From Takakia lepidozioides (taxonomy: Eukaryota > Streptophyta > Takakiopsida > Takakiales > Takakiaceae), in the NCBI GenBank assembly GCA_030704615.1, contig CM060733.1:19532001-19592000 (forward strand): DNA of 60,000 bases, written 5' to 3'. Every line of letters starts with the position of its first letter. Within the stretch, counting starts at the first letter, position 1. The translations under genes and the position numbers were made by a program. A model generated the notes under the pieces. That model was not told the origin of the DNA and did no database searches. It was given only the letters and a program-made list of their open reading frames with translations. Positions 41,641 through 52,141 of the stretch are shown piece by piece.

Positions 41641-44192
41641 CTAGAATGGCGCCCGGCTTCAGCAATGTTGAGGAACATGTGCCTTGAGGAACATGTGCCT
41701 TATTTTTACAGCTATGATCTTCTCACTTTCTTATCCAAAACGAGGGTGTGGAACTTTGAAAGGACCATGAAGTATGACAAGTTGTAGGGTTTATGATGAG
41801 GTTTTGCCCCATATATCTTCGTAGCCAGGCACTTTGCCAACCAGTTGGTATGAAGAGGGGGAGGACAACAGATTGTGTGATCAAGAGGAAGGCAGACACA
41901 CTCCAAATAACAAGAAACCCAATCACAGAAAGAAAACCAGACACATTAAAATTGAAATTCCCCGGCCTGTGAAGTGATACACCACAGCACTAGTGCGGGA
42001 ATCTAGTCACCAGGCACATTCAATTGAACAGTAACAATTTGGCCACAGCCACAGCCTCTTCAACCATAGCTTGCAAGATAGATTATAGATTATGAATTAT
42101 AATCTGCGGCCAAATAACAAAGCTACATACATACAAATTCCGAAAACAATCTCTCAGCTCACAAGCAACTTGTAATTCACATTGCTACATATTTGAGTTA
42201 CATAACCCAAGGGAGAATTGGACCCCATCCCGATAAGGGAAGTTGCCCCGTCAACCATGGATTGGCCTGCAACATGCCATCTTAGCGATCTTCCATTGCT
42301 GCCAGAGCTTCATTGATGTTTCCAATGCATCCGCAGACAAGGTGAAGACTGCATCCTTGCCTTTGACTCGATATGTCGCTGGAGGCATAACAAATTTGAT
42401 AGCCCTCACCAAATGCGAATACAGAAATGCCAAAGGCTGGTCAGATAGGAACTTGTAAGCCTTATCTCTTCTTCCACACAACTGGTAATATCTCCCTGCA
42501 ACCACATGCTCGCAAGGGTCAAAAGTACTTCCCCACCCATCTGTGAATGTCTCCATAACAACGTGAACCGACCTTTCACAACAGAGCAAATAGAAGTCCA
42601 CCCCTTCTGAGTTTCCAGCTTCAACATTGCAGGCAAAATTGTCCCCTGCATCCAAGCAGGAGGCCAAGTCCTCCCCATCTCCCCCAAACTCTTGTTCTTC
42701 ATCCCCTTCTTCTTCAATCTGCCTCCAGACAGCAGTTGTATTTGTAGGTTGCAGGGTTTGCAACTTCCATTTTTGTGCATGAGCAATACTGATGCAGTTG
42801 TCCCAATCAAGATCCAAACAATGCGGACAAAAACATGCTAAGTCTCGAACCATAAGTTTGGTTGGGTCTGACTTGTTCCTCCCAAGAATGGAATGTAAAG
42901 ACCGAGTTCGAGGTACGGTCTTGCAATCCCACTCTTGTGTACGGTCAACATCTTCTGTACCAACAAGCCAAAAATGTCTTTTCACTGCTGTTCTAATCTT
43001 AGAGTACGAAGAAGGAGGTCGGGTGGACAGGTTCTTGCGCAAAAAAACTACTGCCTCAGCAGCATTTTGCAGCTTCACACCATTTGAGTTTAACTGCTCT
43101 GCTCGTAAAGCCCTCTTGATCACAGCACCAGCCCCATCGTGCTCACCTTTCCCGTGCCCTGATCCAAAAAAGTTCCACCACATTGTGCAACCCCCTGTGA
43201 TGTGGGGGTACCTACTAACAAAATACCAAGGACGAGCACCTTTAAACTGAGCAGCACAACCGTCACTCCATACCCAATGCGATTCAGGTCTGAACCCTGC
43301 TTCAGCAAGGTAATTCCAATGAAACCGAAAGCAATGTTGTACGAACAGCGTGTCATGCTTGTTGTCATCAGAAATATAAAAGTGCATTTCTTTCAAAACC
43401 TTGGAATCGGGATCATTCACATCAGGGTGTGGATTCCACCGGTAGGTAATGTGCACCAATATAGTGATCTGGAAACTGTGCCAGTGCATCTCTTGCACTT
43501 CATTCTGAACCGTAAAAGTGTAGTTTTCAGCAAAGTCAACAACAGACAATATTGTATTCTCTGGCAAAGATTTCAAACTGGCTTTAAACTGAGCATCTTG
43601 CCATCGGGCTACAAAGTTATGACGAACAAAAGCCTGTAGCTTGGGTTTGAAGTACGACAAGAATTCAACAGAGGAAGTCGTTTGGTATTGGAGTTTCAAT
43701 CTCATTCTAGGGGCTCCATCTTTCTCCCCAACATTCTCTTTTGCATAGCATCTCCACTGCACTGTCAAATCACAACCATTTGCCTCCACGGGACAAATAG
43801 ATAACTTACTTGAGCCACACCTCAAGCACTCTCCCATGAGACAGTCTCGCCGATGCCATTCATCCAATTCCCCTTTGGGACAAACAATTTCTTGCCAAAG
43901 CCAAGTCACTCCTTTGTAGGGGTGCTTGTTCTCTTGACAACCAGCTTCACCATCTAATACTGGTCCACGTCGACAAATATTACAGTCACAAGTACATGAT
44001 GATGGAGAGTGGACACCCCTCTTGGCAGTCCGCATGTTGTTGAACCCATCCTTCAACTTCCGCATGATATTTGCAGCAACAAACATTACGATCCTTCAGG
44101 CGTTTGACAAAGAATGGCCTCAACAACTCAAACAATCGTTGACCCACTTTGACATTGGGATGGGCTGATTTGAAGCGAAGAAAGAAAGCAGT

Positions 44193-45027
44193 CTGCATTG
44201 CCACCACAACATGCACAAAGAGAATCCCATTTAGTGCATGCACTAAGAATACCTACTACTAGACCTAGACCAGTCCTAGACCTAGTCTTAGTCATAGTCC
44301 TTTCTCATCACATGTCAAATTGTACAAGTACTAATCAGTCCTAGTAGTCCTAGACCTAGTCCTTCTTAGTCACATATGAAGTAGTACATGTACTAATCAG
44401 TCCGAGTGTGAGTCCTTTCTAGTCACATATCAAGGAATGCATGTACTAACCAGTCCTAGTCCTAGTCCTAGTCATATACCAATGAATGCATGTCCTAATC
44501 AGTCCTAGTCCTACTTCTTTCTAGTCACATATCAAGGAATGCATGTCCAAATCGGTCCTAGTCCTAGTCATTGTCCTTTTCTAGTCACATTTCAAGGAGT
44601 GCATGTACTAATGGAGTACATGTACATCGACTTCTAGTCCCTCCAAATCAAATTACATGGATGCTATTTTGTCCTATCTAGTCATAATATAAGGAGTGCA
44701 TGCTAGTGAGTCGTACTTCTAGTCCATCCCAGGCCTGTTTACAATGAGTACCAGTCCATGAACAAGAGGGACATCTTCAAGACACTCCAATTCAGGACAT
44801 GAGCTGGACATAGTGTCCACAATTGAGTACAGTAATCTCAATCCACTGGTAGGTTTACAGGTGACGATGTACCTTGTCTAGGGAAAATGTACGAGGCAAC
44901 CCAAACAACACAATGACAGTTGACAAACTCCAACGTAGTCCAATACAGTTATGTACAGTAGTAAGTGTAGAAGGATTGTAAAGTACTGAGAGCCCACACA
45001 AACACTGTAAAGAGAGGGTTCGCTTAC
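44193..45027 (-). other. Intron of the transposase gene
   Basis: Bounded by GTAAGC and GCAG. The coding phase is kept (ETQ | TAFF). It contains the CTAGTC minisatellite (44265-44650). Confidence 0.7.
44265..44650 (-). repeat. CTAGTC-rich minisatellite in the transposase intron
   Basis: About six copies of a 60-70 bp unit with TCACATATCAAGGAATGCATG and AATCAGTCCTAGTCCTAGTC parts. The hexamer AGTCCT is repeated inside each unit. Confidence 0.75.
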
Positions 45028-46344
45028 CTGAGTCTCAAGAAGATAGTGAGCAGGTTGTGTATCATAGACTTTCCTCGATACGCGCTGCCTCACGACATCT
45101 TTCTTGTTGGGTGACACTCGTGTCTCATTTACCCACCAAGCCAAAACGATCGCTCGGGTCGCATCTGGTACATGATCAGACCTTTTCTTTCTCCCACCCA
45201 AAGCCCACAAACCCTCACCTTCTGAATCAATGACTCTTCGTCGTACAATTGCACGACTAATATTGCTATGATGAATATTAAGAATACGAGCCGTTGCCCT
45301 CACAGCAGTGGTCTGGGTTCCACTAACAGACGCTGTTAAGAATGAGCGTTTACTCGCAAGCTTATCTAAAGACTGCACACCCTTAACAAGTTGCATGGAG
45401 CTCTGCTGGTTCTTCAACAGATCTGCATGCGCCTTGGCCTCCTTAGGCGGCAAGTAATAGGCAGGTAAGCTGAGTTTAATGAGATGGTGACCCAAAAGTA
45501 ACTCCATTACCTCTGTTTGTGAATGAAGTGTTGGGCATTCCCTCAATTGCTTGTAACATAAGTCGGCCATTTTCAAAGCTATTCTCCTCTTGTCTCGTTC
45601 TCCAAACCCCACCCTGGCATCTTCCACAGAACCTTGCCCAGACGTTGTAGTAGCCGCATTAATCTCTGCCTCTTTTTGGGCTTGAAGTCTCTCCCTATAC
45701 ATTCTTTTCTGGTCAGCGGCCCGGTCCTCCATCCATTTCGTGAACTGGAACTTTGCCCGGTCCTCCTCCCATTCATCCCCGGCCAAAGCCTCTCTCATTC
45801 TCATCTCCATATGGTGCTAGAATCTAAGGAACCCCTCATTCCCATGTCGGACATACAAAAGATTCAAACGCATTATGTCATTGTCCTTCAAATAATCCAG
45901 CACTACTTGCTTCACCACCTTCGCGGCCTCTGCGCTTGGATAGTCTTTTTTGTTGACCTGACTATCCCGTTCATGTGCATGTTTACGCTTTCTACCTTTA
46001 CGCCCACTTCCCGAGGAACCCCCTGACACTGCGTTCGAAGCAACGTTTCTGGACATGATGAAAGTACTCTGCGGAATAGACGCGGCTCCGTAACGGAAAA
46101 CTAAACCCAGACTATTGATAACCTTATATATTAGTAGACCAATTTCCTCACCCTCTATTGGTATAGTACCCAAAGCAAACTCTTCTGCAGTCCCAGGAGA
46201 AAAAGACAAAAACTCCTCCCCCACACAAATCCACTTTCTCCCCCCCCCACGCTCAGTCCTAGCCACCGAAGTTCAAACTCCAAGAAGCCCCAGAACCGCA
46301 CTCACAGAGAGAGAAAAAAGTGGGTTGGGAATGAGGGGTAGGCC

Positions 46345-46352
46345 CTTATATA
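46345..46352 (-). promoter_or_regulatory. TATA box candidate for the transposase gene
   Basis: Minus-strand TATATAAG lies about 290 bp upstream of the MSRN start codon and immediately downstream of the hairpin array. It is the only good TATA-like site in this interval. Confidence 0.5.
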
Positions 46353-46411
46353 CTGCCTGGAGAGGCCTGGCATGCGACCGCCTCTGCTGCCCATTCACGC
46401 CTCGCCACGTG

Positions 46412-46904
46412 TCCAGGGAGCGGTCGCACCTATGGGTGGTCGCAGCTAATAACAAAACAAAAAAAGTGCTGCGACCCCTCCTTGCTGGTGGTCGCACCTT
46501 TTTAAAAACAAAACAAAAATGTACGACCCCCCATAAGCGGTCGCACCTAATAACAAAAAAGAAAAAGCCTGCGACCACCACCGGCTGGTGGTCGTACCCA
46601 TTTAAAAATAATTAAAAATGTGCGATCATCCCCTGCTGGTGGTCGCACCTATTTAAAAAAAAATGAAAAAGTTGTGACCACTACCTGCTGGTGGTTGCAC
46701 CCAATTTAAAAAAAAGAAAAAATGTGCGACCACCCTCTGTTTGTGGTCGCACCTATTAAAAAAAATAAAAATGCTGCGACCACCACCTGCTGGTGGTCGC
46801 ACCCATTTAAAAAATAAGAAAAATGTGCGACCACCCTCTTCTGGTGGTCGCACCTATTTTAAAAAAAAAATTTTGTTCGACCAACCTTTGATGACGATCG
46901 CATG
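46412..46904. repeat. Array of about ten palindromic hairpin units, period about 52 bp
   Basis: Each unit has a stem TGCGACCACC / GGTGGTCGCA (9-11 bp) around a 5-8 base loop such as ACCTGC or CTCTTC, followed by an A-rich spacer (ATTTAAAAAA...AAAAATG on the plus strand). Stems near 46583, 46793 and 46843 are nearly perfect and outer units are degraded. Compensating changes are not obvious. The array is directly upstream of the TATA box of the transposase gene. Open frames inside are repeats of GGGRSIFIFF type and not genes. Confidence 0.9.
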
Positions 46905-47055
46905 ATTGACAATATAAATCATAATATATGAATTTTATAGATAAAATAATGAAGTCCACGTAATGAGGCCACATCGGTTGCCACGTCGGTTCTCATAGTA
47001 AATAGTCAATAGTAAAGTAAAAAAATAAACATATTTATGTACAGTAACGTCGATT

Positions 47056-47128
47056 TAGGACGTGACGTGACGCACGTCCGTCGCTGACGTCGGACGCGAC
47101 GCTGGCGCGTCAACGCCACGTCACGTCC
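47056..47128. repeat. GC-rich imperfect hairpin rich in TGACGT
   Basis: GGACGTGACGTGACGC is mirrored by CACGTCACGTCC, with several more ACGTC motifs between. It lies 150 bp beyond the hairpin array. It may be a terminus of the transposon or an ACGT-type factor site cluster. Confidence 0.6.
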
Positions 47129-47289
47129 AAATTTGCAACTAGGTCTGCAATCCTAAGTGCTCTTACCAGGCAGCCCTAAAGAACCAAGAAGAGCCACCAT
47201 AAAAAATAACTAAGCAGATCAAAGACTAAGCAGAATCAGAGCTTTACAGAAATAAAGAAGTTCTAAGAAATAATCTCTAATGTAAGAAT

Positions 47290-48481
47290 TCTAAAATATG
47301 TCATGCCCATATTATACATAACTTACAAAGTTACCGCTCATGTCTGTACCACAAGTGAAGTCTGAAATGCTTAATTTCGAAGCTCCGCACATCCACGAAT
47401 GCAAAAATTTCTGGTACAGAAATAGAAGAACCGCATGGCTGTCCCTTTGGCATCAAATGGCTGCATAATTGGTAAACCTAATAACTTTGCTTCTGTGGTA
47501 ACAGATAAAGATTTAGGTTGTCGCCTTTGTTTACCCAATCCCAATTTGGCAGCATTAATCATGGCTTCGTTACATGCTACTTGAGATTTTCGAAAACGAG
47601 GGTCTGTGGAGATGTTGAATTCCTCTTCCAAAACACCTGTGTTCACAATTCGTTTTTCTTGGTGCGCCCGGATGATCCTGTTGATTGATCTGAGCAAAGA
47701 TCCATACCTATACACACCAAAACATGCATTAACTGTGGATAAACTAGACCATTTATATAAAATCCCAGACAATTAATCCAGATTGGTCAAATGGATAATA
47801 AACAATGATATCTAAGAAAATTTCTGTAGCAACAAATCTGAGGACATAAACGTACACACATACTAAAACCGAACAAAAAGATCAACCAGATCAAACCTAT
47901 TACTAGGAGGTTCCAGCTTATGTCTCAGGAGGATACATATCACCATTTTTCTTCAAAACTTGACCAAAGAAGGTTGTGAGCATGTTATTCAGTAATGTCA
48001 TGTCACGATTTGAGATTTCCTCAATTGATTCTGTCAAAGACAACTTGTTGAGAACTCTCCAATCATTGAACTGGATCTTGCCCAATTCTCAGACTTCCAA
48101 CTTCTTCGTCGACCTCTATTCTCAACATTCTCAAGTTCTTCCTTGCTCACAGTACGGAATCCCTTAGAGAGATTTTCATCCAGTGGTATGTCACCGTCTG
48201 ATCCATTCAAGATGCTACCAGTGGATGGCAACATGTCCTCTGAAATATGCTCAGGGTTTGACTGGAAACTGTTAAGGTTTGGCTCAGAAGTAGTATCAAG
48301 ATATGGCTGATCATTATTAGACTTTAAGATCATTGCAATTCAAGGCTTTATCACAATTTGAGTCAACGGGCAAAGCAATGTGCTCATTTTGATTTATCTC
48401 TGACATATCTGCAGAGACATCATTTTCTCTTTCAGAAGGACTCAAACCTAGAGAAAAAGATGGACAATGAAAGTTTGACAT
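47290..48481 (-). pseudogene. Crypton-like / DUF3504-type gene, N-terminal half, broken
   Basis: On the minus strand: a Ser/Asn-rich start (MSNFHCPSFSLGLSPSE, 48481), a frame shift at about 48325, an acidic section, then LNKLSLTESIEEISNRD and MTLLNNMLTTFFGQVLKKNG at about 48060-47950, then a stop. After a possible intron (acceptor at about 47712), an exon reads YGSLLRSINRIIRAHQ, then FNISTDPRFRKSQVA and KLGLGKQRRQPKSL, and ends NFCIRGCAELRN at 47371, with a one-base shift to LSISDFTCGTD and a GTAAGT donor at about 47320. This succession is the N-terminal domain known from Crypton tyrosine recombinases and their domesticated relatives (ZMYM2, QRICH1, KIAA1958). The catalytic Arg-His-Arg-Tyr part would follow and is not found, the hairpin and transposase region lying there instead. 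Confidence 0.6.
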
Positions 48482-48613
48482 TCCACTTCTTGCAGGAACA
48501 TCTCTGGTTTCAGTGTTATGAAGCAGGATGAAAATCATTTTGCATGTAAAACTGCACACATTCAGTTCCACATAACCCCGTATGTTTCCATAATACCATA
48601 GGCAATCTGTCAC

Positions 48614-49200
48614 ATTAGAAAGATTTCAAATCTACTTTACAACTGTGAAGTAACTTGTGGAAAGACTTGCAGCCTTCCATCTATCTATAGAAGCCATTGA
48701 AATTTAGTGGAACATAACAACGCAGTCACAATAAGATGAGAATTACCTTCATGGAATATCTGAAATGATCTCAGTACAATGTTGCAAATGCAAAGAAACT
48801 ACATCTTGAAATGAAAGAACGACGAGTGAGTCTCGCTCCATTCCCTGCGAGCAGTGTAGCCTCAAACACATCATAAAGCAAAAACACAGAAATACACTTG
48901 AAAGGAAACAAAGACGACTGACTCTTGCCCCATTACTTGCAATTAGCTGCTACATGTACGATGAAATACCTGAAATGATCTGAGATGAAATACCTAAAAC
49001 GATATGATTACAGTGTTGCAAACTACATCTACGTGTCTCGCTCCATTTCCTGCGAGCAGTGTAGCCTTAGTCTAACCCATCATTGTACAAAAACACAGAA
49101 ATACACTTTGAAAAGAAACAGAGACAATTGCCCCATTGCCTGCAATTAACTACATGTAACCTGGTCCATCATGAATAGACAGAGATCACTATAGAACTCG
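48614..49200. other. No gene seen; internal repeat
   Basis: A segment with GTCTCGCTCCATT(T)CCTGCGAGCAGTGTAGCC occurs twice (about 48830 and 49035), together with AAAAACACAGAAATACACTT. This is a roughly 200-bp imperfect duplication. No frame. Confidence 0.6.
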
Positions 49201-49328
49201 AGCTTCTCGAGCTCGAGAAGCTTCTATACAAGACATTGCGGCGCGATAGGAGAGGTTAGGGATTGAAGATTGATGTTTGCCGAAAAATCGATCGCCGGAA
49301 AACTGATCGGGAAAATTGAACATTTCTA

Positions 49329-49446
49329 CTACGCAGTGGAACTGGCGTGAGTTCGTCGGTTCCACCCAGTCACCTCCGTTCGCGCTCCCACGCTCACGGG
49401 GTTCTTGGGCGGAACCGGCTCACTCATGCCAGTTCCACTATACGTA
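49329..49446. mobile_element. Short palindromic MITE-like element
   Basis: Arms of about 38 bp (49329-49366 and 49407-49446) share AGTGGAACTGGCGTGAG / CTCATGCCAGTTCCACT and GGTTCC, around a 40-bp centre. No coding. Flanks are CTAC and GTAA-like, so no clear target duplication. Confidence 0.6.
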
Positions 49447-49667
49447 ATTGCGAATCCCGTGGAAATGGGCTCTCAAAATTTGTAGGACTCATGACTTGAA
49501 TTTCCAAAATTTCTAAGCTGGTGTAAAACAGGTGTAAAACTGTAATAATATCTAAAACTGTATGATCACTGGGTGAAGTCTTACATATAGGATGCACATA
49601 TTGTATAGCGGAGGAGAAATTCTCCTGACACTGATGAGTCATGTCCTTCCTCTTCATTCTCATGTTC

Positions 49668-49874
49668 GTAAAGCACTGCCACAAAATTTTCTTTGTGTTC
49701 ATCGTGCCGTGAAAGAAAAAGTATGACGCCTCCAAATCGTGCCGTTAAAAACCATAATTCGTCCGGGTGCATTCTGCATTTCGGAATGCACCCCATCAGC
49801 TCCCTCGAGTGCATTCCGAAATGCAGAATGCACCGGACATTAATTTTTTTTTAAATTTTGTGGCAGTTCTTTAC
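49668..49874. mobile_element. MITE with 22-bp terminal inverted repeats and inner hairpin
   Basis: Terminal repeats start GTAAAGCACTGCCACAAAAT (left) and, inverted, GTAAAGAACTGCCACAAAAT (right, 49853-49874). Inside lies a second near-perfect hairpin (49761-49838) with 30-base arms beginning GTCCGGGTGCATTCTGCA. Absent from the related copies at 6313 and 55640, which gives an empty site. Confidence 0.75.
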
Positions 49875-49878
49875 ACAC

Positions 49879-49990
49879 GGTAATGCCCATCGTGTCGGGC
49901 ATTCCAGGATTTGCGGGCCTTCCCCTCTGGCTACCGCCCTCGGCGTCAGGCCCTTAAATCCGAGAATGCCCTCCACTACAGGGCATTACC
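49879..49990. mobile_element. Second palindromic element, GGTAATGCCC ends
   Basis: Ends GGTAATGCCC and GGGCATTACC, with imperfect arms of about 43 bp that include GGGCATTC and GGATTT. It directly follows the first MITE and lies within the same insertion relative to the 6313 copy. Confidence 0.7.
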
Positions 49991-50603
49991 CTATACGAAA
50001 CCCTAAAAAATACTGACTATTCTGCAGTAAGAGAAAGTCTAAAGCAATAGATTTCAGGCTCCAGCACTCCCATGCGCTTCATAGATTTGACCGGGGTCCA
50101 AAATGAAATGGTGCTTTATAACGTCCGCGGAAAGCTCATAGAGCTTATGGGACAAAATGGAAGAAAACATGAGAGAGGAAACAAAAGAAAGAAACAATCA
50201 GGCAGGTCGATGCCCTGGCCGGTGATAAGATTGCTTGCAAATATAAGGGAGTTTGGATCATGAATAACAGTTTGTACATACCTACACTGCAAAGCCTGAA
50301 CCTGTGTGGATCTTATGTACAAATTAAAATTTGACCTTCAAAGAAATAAAGTAATCACTTGCACCCTTCATGAGGGTACAGCTCATTATAGGTACAGGCA
50401 TCTCAGTTGCCAATGTTTGATATGGCAGAGAGGGGGATTGCAGCCCCATGATCAATCTATTAAACTTAAAACTGCTCAGCCTTTCAATGATCCTTAAAAT
50501 TGAATATGGACAAGTGCTTGATCAGCATCAATGTTTTGTAGAACTAAAAATCTCATAGCTTTAATTTAGATTGGCTTTCTGGCAACCTCGGATCCAGGGT
50601 TCA

Positions 50604-51224
50604 TTACAGCAGGTCTTTCCTAAAGCGGGACAGCACGGGGTAGATCTGCTCAAATGCCTTATAGATGTCCTTCTTATCCTTCGCACCAGCGATCACAATC
50701 TTGCCAGATGTAAAAGCGAGCACGACTAGCTTGGGCTCTTTCATTCTGTAGATCAATCCTGGAAACAATTCAGGTTCATAGGAGGCATCAGGCGGCTTTG
50801 GTCATACACCATCGTCTCCAATTTGATAGGGAACTTGACATCACACATGATGCAACCATATTCTGAATCTTGAAGTCCTTGAGGTGAACAGTGAAACCAA
50901 GCTTCTATACGATGCGCACGAACTTGGCGGCTGCCAGTCTCGCCAACGCCCTCACTCTTGCCACCCGTGCACACCATCTTCCCCGATGAAAATAGGAGGG
51001 CAGCTGTCTTGGGCTCTTTGATCCGCATCACCACAGCTTGAAACCGCTTGGGATTGTATTCGGCATTCCTAGCTTGCATCGCTATCTTCTTCAGGTCCGG
51101 CTTACAACCCATGCTCACTGTTACGACAACATTCTGAACCGTGGGGATCAGACCGGAGGGATGCACGGCGAAACTGCTCATTGCTACCTTCACCCATGAT
51201 CATCCGGTATTCAGAATCTGCCAT
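50604..51224 (-). pseudogene. TATA-binding protein pseudogene
   Basis: A minus-strand copy of the gene at 56387-57010, with the same start context (MADSEYRMI) and same stop. An 8-base deletion after the codons for NEQF, a one-base insertion at the KSEALARL region, and changes around the VGSCDV segment break the frame. The [17 protein letters not shown] and [13 protein letters not shown] parts remain readable. The flanks on both sides are also shared with the intact gene, so this is a DNA-level duplication and not an independent retrocopy. Confidence 0.93.
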
Positions 51225-51500
51225 GTACGATCAGCTCTTTGAGAACTCTTGTATTTCCCTCAATGGACCAAATACGAGCACCAACAATAGCTCTCGTCTT
51301 TCCTAAGTAGACCAAACAACAGAATACCAGAGCCTTGCTCGATCTCGTCTCTGTGGGATATGTGCTACGGTATGTGCGCTCTAGTGTTGTGGCCGGATGT
51401 TTGATCCTGCCACTGGTTGATCAGCGGATTGAGGCCACTTGGCTACAGCCGGGAAAAAGTAAAAACATTAGCTAATTTTGGTATTTTTAGTCTGCATTTT
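51225..51500. repeat. TBP upstream flank, second copy
   Basis: Shares GGATTGAGGCC, CAGCCGGG and AAAGTAAAAACATTAG with 57240-57310 and the sequence between there and the TBP start. The single CAGCCGGG unit here is doubled in the intact locus. Similarity ends at about 51500. Confidence 0.75.
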
Positions 51501-51724
51501 AAGAGTGGCAGGTATCCAGATTTGGATGCCACGCGGCGCCCGGCTGTTCTCTGCCATTGCGCGAAATCGCTCTTCTCTCTTCTCATTTACGTCTGGCCCT
51601 GCCCTCTTCTTCTTTGTTCTGGAGCCTCTTCTTATTCTTGTTCTCTCTCATCCTCTCTGTCGACCTTGCCCTTATTCTCTTGCCAGTTCTCTCATCATTC
51701 CTGCCTTATATTTTTCTCGTGAAT

Positions 51725-52141
51725 ATGGTGAAGCGGGGCTATATGGCGATTTTCACCACGGTGACTGCAAGTGGATCCCTCCATGTCAAGATCTTGAAGG
51801 AGCCAAAGGTGAAGGAGGTGGCCGAGGATAATTTCTCCAAGAAGCGGTCCAAGTCTAATGAGCTGAAGCCATTGAAGAGGCAGGTGGAGGAAGTGATGGG
51901 CTTCAAGGCGAAGGGAAAGCCTAAGGAGGGTGTGTTGATGGCGATTCAAGAGAAAATGATGGCCAGCGCGTCGAAACTTCGGAAGAGCTACCAGCACCAA
52001 CTCGAACTCAAGCATGTCATCAAACTTCTGGATCTCGAGGACGTAGTGAAGAAGCAAGGAACTTGCCATGATGGGAAGAAAGTGCCATTAAAGGGGTCGA
52101 GAAGGCTCCAACGTACACATACAACTCATACACAGTATTGA
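51725..52141 (+). CDS. Hypothetical basic protein, 138 aa
   Basis: The frame begins MVKRGYMAIFTTVTASGS, continues with Lys-rich KILKEPKVKEV, KKRSKSNELKPLKRQVEEVM and a helical KLRKSYQHQLELKHVIKLL, and ends in a basic, Thr-rich tail. A C/T-rich leader (51560-51720) precedes it. Upstream codons in frame form a hydrophobic stretch that is probably untranslated pyrimidine-rich leader, so I chose the later ATG. It is divergent from the TBP pseudogene, in the place TPI takes at the intact locus, but is unrelated to TPI. No known family. Confidence 0.4.
   Translation: MVKRGYMAIFTTVTASGSLHVKILKEPKVKEVAEDNFSKKRSKSNELKPLKRQVEEVMGFKAKGKPKEGVLMAIQEKMMASASKLRKSYQHQLELKHVIKLLDLEDVVKKQGTCHDGKKVPLKGSRRLQRTHTTHTQY

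Larger units (their letters stand above)
42251..46056 (-). pseudogene. DNA transposon transposase: HTH exon, intron, DDE-type exon
   Basis: Exon 1 (46056-45028) starts MSRNVASNAVSGG and a basic patch (KGRKRKHAHER). It has one in-frame TAG at 45817-45819, then a helical charged region and an HTH-like segment (TARILNIHHSNISRAIVRRR), with SPNKKDVVRQRV near the end. It ends at CAG|GTAAGC. The intron (45027-44193) ends GCAATGCAG, and exon 2 resumes in phase at TAFFLRF. Exon 2 then has a Cys-rich CCCKYH (one frame shift at about 44060), CTCDCNIC, and DDE-like motifs VVDFAENY, WSDGCAAQFKG and GHGKGEHDGAG (acidic residues 184, 275 and 315 or 317 of the 611-codon frame). This motif set is known from transposase-like proteins abundant in cnidarians and other animals. 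I could not name the superfamily. With a stop and a frame shift it is probably inactive unless these are read errors. Confidence 0.7.
49420..50603. repeat. TBP downstream flank, copy with insertions
   Basis: Matches 55440-56386 in the same order up to the TBP stop codon, apart from the 49668-49990 insertions. Includes AACAGATTTCAGGCTCCAGC-like and CCTTCAAAGAAATAAAGT motifs. It serves as 3' flank of the TBP pseudogene. Confidence 0.8.

Noticed and set aside
46412-46904. CRISPR-like array (regular repeats with hairpins)
   Set aside because: The spacers are A-rich and similar to each other, there are no cas genes, and the surroundings are eukaryotic. It is a palindromic tandem repeat.
47930-47965. 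U12-type splice donor (GTATCCTCC) in the Crypton-like gene
   Set aside because: The donor-like sequence is suggestive, but no TCCTTAAC branch site lies before the acceptor at about 47712, so I do not claim a minor-class intron.
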